Of a stretch of DNA of 64,000 nt, positions 10,561 through 18,964 are shown one piece after another. The position numbers were made by a program, and so were the translations under genes. Under the pieces are notes generated by a model. It was not told the origin of the DNA. It did not search any database and saw only the letters and a program-made list of their open reading frames with translations. The DNA is from Pseudomonas brassicacearum. GTDB lineage: Bacteria; Pseudomonadota; Gammaproteobacteria; Pseudomonadales; Pseudomonadaceae. Where the stretch lies: positions 248,001 to 312,000 of the forward strand of contig NZ_MOBJ01000034.1 in assembly GCF_003732225.1 (NCBI RefSeq), written 5' to 3'. Every line of letters starts with the position of its first letter. Within the stretch, counting starts at the first letter, position 1.

Positions 10561-11330
10561 GCACTCAAGCCGATTTCGCCGCCGCCCTGCTTGATCCTCA
10601 ACGGCCCTGCCCTGACGGATTGTTCAGCGCCAACGGGGCTGATCCGGATAGCCGTTTCGCGGTGTATCGCAATAACGTGCGGAGTTCGTTGATCAACGCT
10701 TTGGCCGACAGTTACCCGGTGGTTTCGCAGTTGGTCGGCGATGAGTTCTTCCGGGCCATGGCCCAGCTCCATGTGCGGGATTTCCCACCGACCAGTGCGC
10801 TGATCAACGACTACGGCAGCGACTTCGCCAGTTTCATTGAGCACTTTGCACCGGCCGCATCAGTGCCGTATCTCGCGGACGTTGCACGGTTAGAGCGCTT
10901 GCGAGTCAGGGCCTATCACGCGGCGGATGCAAGCACCGTCGAACCCGCGCGAATTGCTGCGGCCATGAGCGAGCCCGAAACGCTCGCAACACTACACATT
11001 CATTTGCATCCCTCAACGTTCACGCTGAACTCGGCGTATGCCGTGGTTGCGCTATGGGCGGCCCATCAGGCTGACGACCCGCCCCGGAACCTTGAGCCGT
11101 ATCACCCGCAAAGCGCGCTGGTGCTACGCAACGGTCTTGCGGTCGAGGTCTTTGCCATCGATGTCGGCACCACGACCTTCATCCATAGCCTGCAAAACAA
11201 CCATCCTCTGGGACAGGCCGTGGCCGACGCCCTGAACGCCGCACCGACGTTTGACCTGAGCCAGTGCCTGGCGCTGCTGATTGGCCACAACGCCATTACC
11301 CGCTTACATCACGACAAGGAATCGCCATGA
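10557..11330 (+). CDS. bufC: DUF2063 protein BufC, partner of the DUF692 enzyme
   Basis: A 257-residue protein of the DUF2063 family, which nearly always follows a DUF692 gene and is thought to present the precursor peptide to the oxygenase. The N-terminal half holds the family pattern FAVYRNNVRSSLINALADSY (about 32-51) and FPPTSALINDYGSDFASFI (about 78-96). The C-terminal half is more variable, with a beta-rich stretch (about 135-205). The start overlaps the bufB stop by four bases and the stop overlaps the next ATG by four bases, so the three genes are probably coupled in translation. Confidence 0.9.
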   Translation: MSTQADFAAALLDPQRPCPDGLFSANGADPDSRFAVYRNNVRSSLINALADSYPVVSQLVGDEFFRAMAQLHVRDFPPTSALINDYGSDFASFIEHFAPAASVPYLADVARLERLRVRAYHAADASTVEPARIAAAMSEPETLATLHIHLHPSTFTLNSAYAVVALWAAHQADDPPRNLEPYHPQSALVLRNGLAVEVFAIDVGTTTFIHSLQNNHPLGQAVADALNAAPTFDLSQCLALLIGHNAITRLHHDKESP

Positions 11331-11839
11331 ACGCGCGCACCGAACAGCCAAACGCCATCGCCCGCCTGATCGAACGGATCATCGAACTTTTCGAGATGAT
11401 CCCTCACAGCCTGATTGCCTTCGTTGCACGTTTCTCCATTGCGGCGGTGTTCTGGAAGTCCGGCCAGACCAAGGTCGAGGGCTTTGCCGTGGACCTGATT
11501 TCCGGGACCTTCGAGTTGGGGATGCCGCGCCTGGCAGACTCGACCATTCCGTTGTTCCAGAGCGAATACCACGTTCCGCTGCTGTCCCCGGAGCTGGCGG
11601 CGCACATGGCGGCCTTTGCCGAGCACTGCTTCCCGATCCTGATCCTCGTCGGCTTCGCCACACGCTTCTCGGCCCTGGCACTGCTGGGCATGACCCTGAC
11701 CATTCAGACCTTTGTCTACCCTGACGCCTACCCGACTCACGGCACCTGGGCGGCAATTCTGTTGTACTTGATGGCCAGAGGTCCGGGCGTGCTGTCGATC
11801 GATCATCTGATCGCCAAACGTTACACCGCCAAACGCTAA
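11327..11839 (+). CDS. DoxX family membrane protein of the bufferin operon
   Basis: A 170-residue protein with about four membrane helices and the DoxX-type start SLIAFVARFSIAAVFWKSGQTK (written 24-45 in the protein). DoxX proteins commonly end bufferin-type operons (GigT/GigD-like), where they are thought to help with redox or metal stress; the exact role is not established. The ATG at 11327 overlaps the bufC stop (ATGA), with AAGGA ten bases upstream. It is last in the operon and is followed directly by a REP palindrome, not by a classic terminator. Confidence 0.82.
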   Translation: MNARTEQPNAIARLIERIIELFEMIPHSLIAFVARFSIAAVFWKSGQTKVEGFAVDLISGTFELGMPRLADSTIPLFQSEYHVPLLSPELAAHMAAFAEHCFPILILVGFATRFSALALLGMTLTIQTFVYPDAYPTHGTWAAILLYLMARGPGVLSIDHLIAKRYTAKR

Positions 11840-11844
11840 GCCCT

Positions 11845-11983
11845 TGTAGCAGCTGCCGAAGGCTGCGTTCGAGTGCGAAGCGCTCGTACATCAGGCGACA
11901 CGCTCTATCAGGTAAACGGCATATTCCGGATTTGCGAGGACTTCGTCCTCGGACGCAGCCTCGCCAGCTCGGCAGCTGCTACA
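11845..11983. repeat. REP-type palindrome pair (family B)
   Basis: TGTAGCAGCTGCCGA (11845-11859) and its reverse complement TCGGCAGCTGCTACA (11969-11983) flank a less conserved centre that itself contains GAGGACTTCGTCCTC. It lies between the convergent bufferin operon and the LysR gene. The LysR stop codon falls inside the right arm. Confidence 0.8.
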
Positions 11984-12887
11984 GCCGATCCAGCGCTTCG
12001 CCGCTGCGCTTGAACCAACCTATCAGGTAGTCGGCCAACACTTGCGTGCGTTTGGGCAAACCGCCCTGATACGGGTGCACCAGATACATCGGCATGCTGC
12101 GGGTCTGATAGTCGCGCAGCAGCCAGCGCAAACGACCATCGGCCAGTTCAGCCTGGAGCAAGTAAGAAGGCAGGCGTGCGATTCCCGCATGGACAAGCGC
12201 GGCCTTCTTCAAGAGGTTGTAGTGGTTGCTGGCAAACGGCCCCGAGACCCGCACCCGCAACAGCTCATGTTGCTGGTGATAGAGCCACTCTTCCCGGCCG
12301 CTGTAATGACTGTTGAGCAGGCAACGATGATTGATCAGGTCCGCAGGTGTCTGCGGCTCACCAAACTGTTCAAGATACGCCGGGCTGGCGCAGGTCATCT
12401 CGTGCCAGGCCAACAGCGGCCTGGCCACCAATCGCTCGTCGTTGGCCACTTCTGAACGAATCGCCAGATCGAAACCATCTCGTGACAAGTCGCGGTAGCT
12501 GTTATTGAGCTCAAGTTCGATCTGCACCTCGGGATACTCCCGGGAAAACTCCATCAGTAGCCCATCGAAAAAAGTTTCTCCCAACGACACCGGCACCGTC
12601 ATTCGCACGGGCCCCGCCATATCGTCCTTCAGCCGTGCCAGGGCCTGACGCGCACGCTCAACCTGAATCACCAGCGCCTGAGCTTGCGGCAACAACGCCG
12701 CACCAGCCGCCGTCAGGCTCAGGCGTCGGGTGGTGCGCTGCAACAGCACCACGCTGAAGCGTGCTTCCAACAGGCTGATGCGCTTGGACAGCTGCCCCTT
12801 GCTACACCCCAATTGCTGCGCTGCCAGCGTGAAACTCCCTGCCTCGATCAACACTGCGAACGCCGCCAGATCATCCATTTCGCTCAT
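11979..12887 (-). CDS. LysR-family transcriptional regulator
   Basis: A 302-residue LysR regulator. The N-terminal winged helix-turn-helix includes FTLAAQQLGCSKGQLSKRIS (about 19-38), followed by a LysR substrate-binding domain with the usual DFDLAIR-like stretch (here DGFDLAIRSEV, about 144-154). The start chosen is the ATG at 12887, which puts the helix-turn-helix in the normal place; longer frames run into the promoter region. It is divergent from the SDR gene at 12992 with a 104-bp shared control region, the classic arrangement in which the regulator controls its neighbour. The effector is unknown. The C-terminus ends within a REP element. Confidence 0.9.
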   Translation of the reverse strand: MSEMDDLAAFAVLIEAGSFTLAAQQLGCSKGQLSKRISLLEARFSVVLLQRTTRRLSLTAAGAALLPQAQALVIQVERARQALARLKDDMAGPVRMTVPVSLGETFFDGLLMEFSREYPEVQIELELNNSYRDLSRDGFDLAIRSEVANDERLVARPLLAWHEMTCASPAYLEQFGEPQTPADLINHRCLLNSHYSGREEWLYHQQHELLRVRVSGPFASNHYNLLKKAALVHAGIARLPSYLLQAELADGRLRWLLRDYQTRSMPMYLVHPYQGGLPKRTQVLADYLIGWFKRSGEALDRL

Positions 12888-12991
12888 GGATTGTTTCCAT
12901 TTGAAAACCAAAGGTTGCCCATTAGCGCGCTTATCAACGAAAAAAACCACACTAAACTGAAACTTAGTCCAACCCATTAAGGAGCAGCACG
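12888..12991. promoter_or_regulatory. Shared control region of lysR and SDR genes
   Basis: This 104-bp AT-rich gap between divergent genes must hold both promoters and the regulator's site. It contains the partial dyad ACTAAACTGAAACTTAGT (about 12951-12968), a plausible LysR-type site, and the strong ribosome binding site AAGGAG (12979-12984) for the SDR gene. The exact -35 and -10 elements could not be fixed. Confidence 0.5.
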
Positions 12992-13591
12992 ATGAAAATT
13001 CTACTGATTGGCGCCAGCGGTACTGTGGGCTCAGCCATTGATCGCGAACTGGCACCGCGCCACGAAATCATCCGCATTGGCCGCAAGAGCGGTGACTTTC
13101 AGGTGGATATCAGTGACAGCAAGTCAATCCGCAAACTGTTCGAACAGACCGGTAGCTTCGATGCGCTGATCTGCGCCGCCGGCAGCGTCAACTTCGTGCC
13201 GCTGGCCACCATGACCGAAAAAGACTTCGAGCTGGGTTTGCGGGACAAACTGATGGGCCAGGTCAACCTGCTGCTGATCGGCCGTGAATTCGCCAATGAC
13301 GGTGCATCATTCACCTTCACCACCGGCATTCTCAGCCACGACCCGATTCGTACCGGCAGCTCGGCAGCCATGGTCAATGGTGCCCTGGACAGCTTCGTTA
13401 AAGCGGCGGCTATTGAATTGCCGCGCGGTCTGCGGATCAATTCGGTGAGCCCGAACGTGCTGGTTGAAGCCATGGGCAGCTACGCGCCGTACTTCCGTGG
13501 ATTCAAACCGGTTCCGGCCGCCGATGTGGCGCTGGCCTACGCGAAAAGTGTCGAAGGCTTGCAGACCGGCCAGACCTACAACGTCAGCTAA
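12992..13591 (+). CDS. Short-chain dehydrogenase fold protein, atypical active site
   Basis: A 199-residue SDR-like protein. The nucleotide-binding motif GASGTVG is at residues 7-13 and the NNAG-equivalent is CAAGS near 60. At the usual YxxxK position, aligned through the conserved NGAL/KAAL segment, the sequence reads AAMVN, so both the catalytic Tyr and Lys appear to be replaced (Tyr to Ala, Lys to Asn). The later RINSVSPN segment is normal. The gene is divergent from a LysR regulator and has AAGGAG eight bases upstream. It may be an NAD(P)-binding protein without classical dehydrogenase chemistry, or use other residues. The substrate is unknown. Confidence 0.85.
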   Translation: MKILLIGASGTVGSAIDRELAPRHEIIRIGRKSGDFQVDISDSKSIRKLFEQTGSFDALICAAGSVNFVPLATMTEKDFELGLRDKLMGQVNLLLIGREFANDGASFTFTTGILSHDPIRTGSSAAMVNGALDSFVKAAAIELPRGLRINSVSPNVLVEAMGSYAPYFRGFKPVPAADVALAYAKSVEGLQTGQTYNVS

Positions 13592-13604
13592 GACCAACAC
13601 GGTT

Positions 13605-13676
13605 TGTAGGAGCTGCCGCAGGCTGCGATCTTTAATACCGAAGATCAAAAGATCGCAGCCTGCGGCAGCTCCTACA
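13605..13676. repeat. REP-type palindrome (family B)
   Basis: TGTAGGAGCTGCCGCAGGCT on the left arm (from 13605) is matched by its reverse complement ending CTCCTACA at 13676, with the GCGATCTT arms continuing inward. Perfect arms of about 28 bp enclose a short loop. It lies 14 bp after the SDR stop. Confidence 0.9.
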
Positions 13677-13752
13677 GAACGCCGGCGCATTGCAGGGTTG
13701 TGATGAACGGTCAGGCTGAGTAACGTGGCGGCACTTGTCTGGAGACCCAACG

Positions 13753-14427
13753 ATGCGTGCTGCCCGTTCCCTGATGTTTGTCGCCCTGCTTCCTGTATTC
13801 GCCGGTTGCCAGTTGCTGCAGAGCCAGCCTGAGAAACCGTCCACGGCGGGCCAGACCCGCATGCAGGGCGAACTCAGCATGGCCAACGGCAAGCTGATGT
13901 TTCAGCCGTGCCAGGAAAACAAGCTGTATGTCGTCAATGACGCCGGCAGCACCAGCATCCTGCAGGAAGCCGCAACACTGGCGGGCGCACAGCACAAGAT
14001 TTTCGCCGATGTGCGTGGTCGGGTTGCCGCTGGCAAATCCTCTGACACCAGTGCCCAGTTCGACGTACAGCAGTTATACCGTGTCGAACGTTCGGGCACG
14101 GCCTGTGAAGACCCCAACTTCCAGCGGCTGATCCTGCGCGCCAGCGGCAGCACGCCTGACTGGAACGTCAAGGTCAACACCAAGGGCATGGTGGTCGAGC
14201 GCGCCGGCCAGCCAGCGCTGGCTTTGCCGTTTTTGGAAGAACAACTCGGTGACGGGCGTTTCAGCCTCAGTAGCGAAGCCAATGACCAACACGTTGAACT
14301 CTGGATCGCACCACAACGCTGCGTCGACAGCACCCGTGGCAGCGTTCAATTCATGAGCGCCGAACTGCGGGTCAACGGCCAGGTACAACGTGGCTGCGCG
14401 TATTTCGGCGGTTCACGTAACGACTGA
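13753..14427 (+). CDS. Hypothetical outer-membrane lipoprotein
   Basis: A 224-residue protein with a lipoprotein signal: positively charged start, hydrophobic core, then VFAGC with the lipidated Cys near residue 18. The mature part is hydrophilic and beta-rich, with FQPCQENKLYVVND (about 56-69) and two further cysteine regions (CEDPN near 118 and PQRCVDS, GCAYFGG near the end) that could form disulphides in the periplasm. The ATG at 13753 has GGAGA nine bases upstream. The opening segment recalls Pseudomonas lipoproteins with META/HslJ-like parts, but I cannot name a family with confidence. Function unknown. Confidence 0.8.
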   Translation: MRAARSLMFVALLPVFAGCQLLQSQPEKPSTAGQTRMQGELSMANGKLMFQPCQENKLYVVNDAGSTSILQEAATLAGAQHKIFADVRGRVAAGKSSDTSAQFDVQQLYRVERSGTACEDPNFQRLILRASGSTPDWNVKVNTKGMVVERAGQPALALPFLEEQLGDGRFSLSSEANDQHVELWIAPQRCVDSTRGSVQFMSAELRVNGQVQRGCAYFGGSRND

Positions 14428-14538
14428 TTCGACAGGATGCTGTTTTAGCCTCACCGGAACGGGCCGTTGAGGCTTATAATCGCCGGTTTGTGAAACGCCT
14501 TTGGCGCAGTTGTGCGCCCCCGCGAACCGGATCCCGTC

Positions 14539-16152
14539 ATGTTACGAATCACCGAACTCAAGTTGCCGATCGACCATCCCGAAGAAGACCTGCGGCCTGC
14601 CATCGTGCAGCGCCTGGGCATCGCCAGTGATGACCTGCTCGATTTCACCTTGTTCAAGCGCAGCTACGATGCGCGCAAAAAATCTTCCGAACTGTGCTTC
14701 ATCTACACCATCGACCTCCGCGTGCGCGACGAGGCGAAGTTGCTGCACACGTTCGCCGACGACCGTAACGTCAATGCGGCACCGGATGTCAGCTACAAGG
14801 TCGTTGGCCAGGCCCCGACGGATTTGAGCCAACGGCCGATCGTGGTCGGTTTCGGCCCGTGCGGGATTTTCGCCGGGCTGCTGCTGGCGCAGATGGGCTT
14901 CAAGCCGATCATTCTCGAGCGCGGCACGGAAGTACGTCAGCGCACCAAAGACACCTGGGGGCTGTGGCGCAAAAGCGTGCTGAATCCTGAGTCCAACGTG
15001 CAATTCGGTGAAGGTGGCGCGGGGACATTCTCTGACGGCAAGCTGTACAGCCAGATCAAGGACCCCAGGCACCACGGCCGTAAAGTCCTGCACGAATTCG
15101 TCAAAGCCGGCGCGCCGGAAGAGATCCTCTACGTCAGCAAGCCGCACATCGGTACGTTCCGTCTGACCGGCGTCGTCGAAAACATGCGTGAGCAGATTCG
15201 TGCGCTGGGCGGTGAAGTACGTTTCCAGCAACGCGTCACCGACGTGCTGATCGAAGACGGTCAACTGACCGGTATCGAGCTCGCCAGCGGCGAACAGATT
15301 CACTCGAAACACGTGATCCTCGCCCTCGGCCACAGCGCCCGCGATACCTTCCGCATGCTCCACGGTCGTGGTGTGTTCATGGAAGCCAAGCCGTTTTCGG
15401 TGGGTTTCCGTATCGAACACCCGCAATCGCTGATCGACAGCGCGCGTCTGGGCAAATACGCCGGTCACCCGAAACTCGGTGCCGCCGACTACAAACTGGT
15501 GCACCACGCCAAGAACGGTCGCTCGGTCTACAGCTTCTGCATGTGCCCGGGCGGCACCGTGGTGGCGGCGACTTCCGAGCCAAACCGTGTGGTCACCAAC
15601 GGCATGAGCCAGTACTCGCGTAACGAACGTAACGCGAACTCCGGGATTGTTGTGGGCATCACCCCGGAAGTCGACTATCCGGGCGGCCCGCTGGCCGGGA
15701 TCGAGTTGCAGGAGCGTCTGGAGTCCCACGCCTTTGTGCTGGGCGGCAGCAACTACGAAGCACCGGCGCAACTGGTCGGTGATTTCATCGCAGGCAAGCC
15801 GTCGACCGCCTTGGGCAGCGTCGAACCGTCCTACAAACCCGGGGTTGCGCTGGGTGATCTGGCGCTGGCCTTGCCGGCGTTTGCCATCGACGCCATTCGT
15901 GAAGCCTTGCCAGCCTTCGAGAAGCAGATCCGCGGCTACTCGCTGCACGACGCGGTGCTGACCGGGATCGAGACCCGCACCTCTTCGCCGCTGCGCATTA
16001 CCCGTAACGAGTCGATGCAGAGCCTGAACGTCAAAGGCCTGTTCCCGGCGGGTGAAGGCGCCGGTTATGCCGGTGGGATTCTGTCGGCGGGTGTCGACGG
16101 GATTCGTATTGCCGAAGCGGTGGCGCGAGACATCCTCGGTATCGAGGCCTGA
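14539..16152 (+). CDS. FAD-dependent oxidoreductase of the COG2509 type
   Basis: A 537-residue flavoprotein. An N-terminal domain of about 95 residues (LRITELKLPIDHPEEDL at the start) precedes the FAD-binding Rossmann motif GFGPCGIFAGLLLAQMG (about 104-120). Further conserved blocks are FGEGGAGTFSDGKLYSQIKD (about 157-176) and, near the end, GLFPAGEGAGYAGGILSAG, the usual second FAD contact of this family. The length and domain order match the uncharacterised FAD-dependent dehydrogenases common in bacteria. The ATG at 14539 is chosen because the short upstream extension lacks a ribosome binding site. It stands alone, followed by a REP element. The substrate is unknown. Confidence 0.88.
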   Translation: MLRITELKLPIDHPEEDLRPAIVQRLGIASDDLLDFTLFKRSYDARKKSSELCFIYTIDLRVRDEAKLLHTFADDRNVNAAPDVSYKVVGQAPTDLSQRPIVVGFGPCGIFAGLLLAQMGFKPIILERGTEVRQRTKDTWGLWRKSVLNPESNVQFGEGGAGTFSDGKLYSQIKDPRHHGRKVLHEFVKAGAPEEILYVSKPHIGTFRLTGVVENMREQIRALGGEVRFQQRVTDVLIEDGQLTGIELASGEQIHSKHVILALGHSARDTFRMLHGRGVFMEAKPFSVGFRIEHPQSLIDSARLGKYAGHPKLGAADYKLVHHAKNGRSVYSFCMCPGGTVVAATSEPNRVVTNGMSQYSRNERNANSGIVVGITPEVDYPGGPLAGIELQERLESHAFVLGGSNYEAPAQLVGDFIAGKPSTALGSVEPSYKPGVALGDLALALPAFAIDAIREALPAFEKQIRGYSLHDAVLTGIETRTSSPLRITRNESMQSLNVKGLFPAGEGAGYAGGILSAGVDGIRIAEAVARDILGIEA

Positions 16153-16160
16153 CCGAAACC

Positions 16161-16252
16161 CTGTGGGAGCGAGCTTGCTCGCGATGACGGATTAACATTC
16201 AACAGAGATGTTGACTGATCCGCCGCTATCGCGAGCAAGCTCGCTCCCACAG
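16161..16252. repeat. REP-type palindrome pair (family A)
   Basis: CTGTGGGAGCGAGCTTGCTC starts at 16161 and its reverse complement ends at 16252. Each arm also contains its own small palindrome (GAGCGAGCTTGCTCGC-like). This is the common GTGGGAGCGAGC REP of the P. fluorescens group, here between convergent genes. Confidence 0.9.
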
Positions 16253-16275
16253 GAATGTTCAGCGTCTGAGCGATC

Positions 16276-17370
16276 TCAGATATTGGCGCGCAACACGCTG
16301 GCCGGCAGCGGCTCGCCGCGTTCGACACTGGCCGCAACGGCCGCGATCAGACCACTCAACTCATACCCCTGAGCCTTCAGCCAGTCCTGATCGTAATAGG
16401 TGGTCGCGTAGCGTTCGCCGCTATCACACAGAATCGCCACGATCGAGCCACTCTCTCCTGCTGCAATCATCTGCTGGGCAGCCATCAGGGCCCCGATCAG
16501 ATTGGTCCCGCTGGAACCGCCCACGTGCCGGCCCAGACGCTGAGCCAGGTAATGCATGGCCGCCAGCGACAGCGCGTCCGGCACCTTGACCATCGCATCG
16601 ATGACCTTTGGCAAGAACGATGCCTCGACCCGCGGCCGGCCAATGCCTTCGATCCGCGAACCGCAGTCCAGACGCAAGCTCGCATCACCGGTCTGGTAGT
16701 ACTCGAAGAACACCGAACGCTCGGCGTCGGCGCACAACACACGAGTGCAATGCTGGCGATAACGCACGTAGCGCCCCAAGGTCGCGGTGGTGCCGCCGGT
16801 TCCAGGGCTGGAAATCAGCCAGCTCGGTTCAGGATGACGTTCAAAACGCATTTGCTGAAAAATCGATTCGGCAATGTTGTTGTTGGCTCGCCAGTCAGTG
16901 GCGCGTTCGGCATAGGTGAACTGGTCGATGAAATGGCCGTCGTGCTCCCGGGCCAGACGCTCGGACTCGGCGTAGATCTGCGTCGGATCCTGCACCAGAT
17001 GGCTTTTGCCGCCGTAGAACTCGATTTGCGCAATTTTTTCCCGGGAGGTCGTGGCCGGCATCACGGCAATGAACGGCAAGCCGAGCAAGCGGGCGAAATA
17101 CGCTTCGGAAATCGCCGTCGAACCGCTGGACGCCTCGATCACCGGCGCCCCCGGCTTGAGCCAGCCGTTACACAGCGCATAGAGAAACAACGAACGCGCC
17201 AGTCGATGTTTGAGGCTACCGGTGGGGTGACTGGATTCATCCTTGAAGTACAATTCGATGCCCGGCAATCCCGGCAGTGGCAAAGGGATCAGGTGCGTAT
17301 CGGCGCTGCGCTGGAAGTCGGCTTCAATGATCCGGATGGCTTCGCGGGCCCACTGACGGTTGTCGCTCAT
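16276..17370 (-). CDS. PLP-dependent cysteine synthase-family enzyme
   Basis: A 364-residue fold-type II PLP enzyme. The PLP lysine lies in SHPTGSLKHRLA (about 50-61); the substrate loop is ASSGST (about 84-89) and the PLP phosphate loop is SSPGTGGT (about 190-197). These match the cysteine synthase/cystathionine beta-synthase family. It is longer than CysK/CysM (about 300-325 residues), so it is a distinct subgroup, and the actual reaction (synthesis or desulfhydration) cannot be read from sequence. The ATG at 17370 is preceded by AAAAGACC; longer in-frame starts run into the intergenic region. It is divergent from nhaA. Confidence 0.87.
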   Translation of the reverse strand: MSDNRQWAREAIRIIEADFQRSADTHLIPLPLPGLPGIELYFKDESSHPTGSLKHRLARSLFLYALCNGWLKPGAPVIEASSGSTAISEAYFARLLGLPFIAVMPATTSREKIAQIEFYGGKSHLVQDPTQIYAESERLAREHDGHFIDQFTYAERATDWRANNNIAESIFQQMRFERHPEPSWLISSPGTGGTTATLGRYVRYRQHCTRVLCADAERSVFFEYYQTGDASLRLDCGSRIEGIGRPRVEASFLPKVIDAMVKVPDALSLAAMHYLAQRLGRHVGGSSGTNLIGALMAAQQMIAAGESGSIVAILCDSGERYATTYYDQDWLKAQGYELSGLIAAVAASVERGEPLPASVLRANI

Positions 17371-17653
17371 GGTCTTTTTCTCGTTGAATCGATTAGGCGT
17401 AAGGAAACCTGGCGGTGACAACAGGCAACGGATTGACCTTGTCGAAAGGCTCAATCAGTAAGCTTAGGAAAAAACCTGCATAACGCACAGGTACAGCTGA
17501 GACTCAATACGCCAGCCAACTGCTAGGCTCAGTCCGGGTCCGGCAGTCATCGTTGTAACGACATATAACAAAAAAGAATATAACTTTTGTTTTAACAACT
17601 AACCGTACGGGTTAGGGTGGTCCACCTTTTGAATCGATAGATGGAGAGCGACC
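17371..17653. promoter_or_regulatory. Divergent control region between PLP enzyme and nhaA
   Basis: A 283-bp gene-free segment that becomes AT-rich near nhaA. A perfect inverted repeat CTAACC-GTACG-GGTTAG lies at 17599-17615, about 40 bp before the nhaA start, and could be an operator. AT-rich stretches at 17560-17600 (ACATATAAC, AATATAAC) are plausible -10 material. No exact promoter could be fixed. Confidence 0.35.
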
Positions 17654-18841
17654 TTGCCTCTGCGTAGCACTTTCACGCGTTTCTTTCAGTTGGAAGCTGC
17701 CAGCGGTCTGTTATTGATTGCCGCCGCAGCTCTTGCCCTGATCATCAACAACTCACCGCTGTCCTGGCTCTACAACGGCCTGCTGGACACTCCCGTGGTC
17801 GCCCAGATCGGCGCCCTGAAAATCGCCAAGCCCCTGTTGTTATGGATCAACGACGGTCTGATGGCGATGTTTTTCCTGCTGATCGGCCTCGAGGTCAAAC
17901 GCGAGATCCTTGAAGGCCATCTGTCCAAACCATCGCAGATCGTCCTGCCGGGTGCGGCGGCCATCGGCGGCATGGTCGTGCCGGCGCTGATCTACTGGTT
18001 CCTCAACAAGGACAACCCGCCAGCCCTGAGCGGCTGGGCCATTCCGATGGCTACTGACATCGCTTTTGCATTGGGCGTGCTCGCCTTGCTGGGCAAGCGT
18101 GTGCCCGTCTCGCTGAAGCTGTTTTTGATGACCCTGGCAATCATCGATGACCTGGGTGCAATCATCGTCATCGCAATTTTCTACTCGGGCGAACTGTCGA
18201 CCTTGTCGCTGATGCTGGCCGCCGCCTGCATTGTCGCACTGGTGGCGATGAACCGCCTCGGCGTGGTCAAGCTCGGGCCGTACATGATCATCGGCCTGAT
18301 CCTCTGGGTCTGCGTGCTCAAGAGCGGTGTCCACGCCACATTGGCTGGTGTAACCCTGGCGTTCTGCATTCCGTTGCGCACCAAAAACGCCGAACCGTCA
18401 CCGCTGCTAACCCTGGAGCACGCGCTGCATCCTTGGGTAGCCTTTGGCATCCTGCCGCTGTTTGCCTTTGCCAACGCCGGCCTGTCGCTGACCGGTGTGA
18501 CCGTCGAAAGCTTCACTCACCACGTGCCAATGGGTATCGCCATCGGCCTGCTGCTGGGCAAGACCGTCGGTGTCTTCGGCCTGACCTGGCTGGCCGTCAA
18601 AATAGGTATCGCAACCCTCCCCGCTGGCGCCAATTGGGGTCAGATACTCGGTGTGGCGGTTCTCTGCGGTATCGGTTTCACCATGAGCCTGTTTGTCGGT
18701 TCCCTGGCCTTTGTGCCGGGCAGCAGCGAATACGCCGGCATGGACCGCATGGGCATCCTCACCGGTTCGATCCTCGCCGCATTGATCGGCTACGCCTTGA
18801 TGGCTGGGGCCAGTCGCAAGAACGCGGCGCTCGCCTCATAA
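17654..18841 (+). CDS. nhaA: Na+/H+ antiporter NhaA
   Basis: A 395-residue inner-membrane sodium/proton antiporter with about 12 helices. The conserved transport residues are visible: MATDIAFALG (about 130-139) and LAIIDDLGAI (about 157-166, the paired Asp). The N-terminal LLIAAAALALIINNSPLSWLYN is typical of NhaA. The start is TTG at 17654 with GGAGAG six bases upstream; the nearby ATG at 17641 is in another frame and opens only an eight-codon frame that overlaps the TTG. Rare start codons are also known for enterobacterial nhaA, and could keep levels low. Role: export of Na+ and pH homeostasis. Confidence 0.95.
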   Translation: MPLRSTFTRFFQLEAASGLLLIAAAALALIINNSPLSWLYNGLLDTPVVAQIGALKIAKPLLLWINDGLMAMFFLLIGLEVKREILEGHLSKPSQIVLPGAAAIGGMVVPALIYWFLNKDNPPALSGWAIPMATDIAFALGVLALLGKRVPVSLKLFLMTLAIIDDLGAIIVIAIFYSGELSTLSLMLAAACIVALVAMNRLGVVKLGPYMIIGLILWVCVLKSGVHATLAGVTLAFCIPLRTKNAEPSPLLTLEHALHPWVAFGILPLFAFANAGLSLTGVTVESFTHHVPMGIAIGLLLGKTVGVFGLTWLAVKIGIATLPAGANWGQILGVAVLCGIGFTMSLFVGSLAFVPGSSEYAGMDRMGILTGSILAALIGYALMAGASRKNAALAS

Positions 18842-18964
18842 ACAGCAGAGAAAGCGCCTAGGAACATTCAAGACTCGTCCTACAGCCACGATTAGCCACG
18901 TTCGATAACGTCGCGCAGCCCCTCTCACGGGGCTGCCGATGGACGAACCGAACAAGGATAATCA
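18842..18964. other. Intergenic region upstream of the bacteriocin
   Basis: A GC-rich hairpin AGCCCCTCTCACGGGGCT (about 18917-18934) without a T run may end nhaA transcription. AAGGA (18953-18957) is the ribosome binding site for the GTG start at 18965. No LexA box (CTG-N10-CAG) was seen here, so SOS induction is not supported. Confidence 0.4.

Noticed and set aside
14542..15948. Long open frame on the minus strand opposite the FAD oxidoreductase
   Set aside because: Antisense shadow with no recognisable domain; the forward frame has clear FAD motifs.
17641..17667. Eight-codon ATG frame overlapping the nhaA start, as a leader peptide
   Set aside because: The ATG overlaps the ribosome binding site of nhaA itself and has no site of its own; probably chance.
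18842..18964. Search for a LexA box or PrtN-type P box upstream of the bacteriocin
   Set aside because: No CTG-N10-CAG and no convincing ATTG-type repeat pattern was found.
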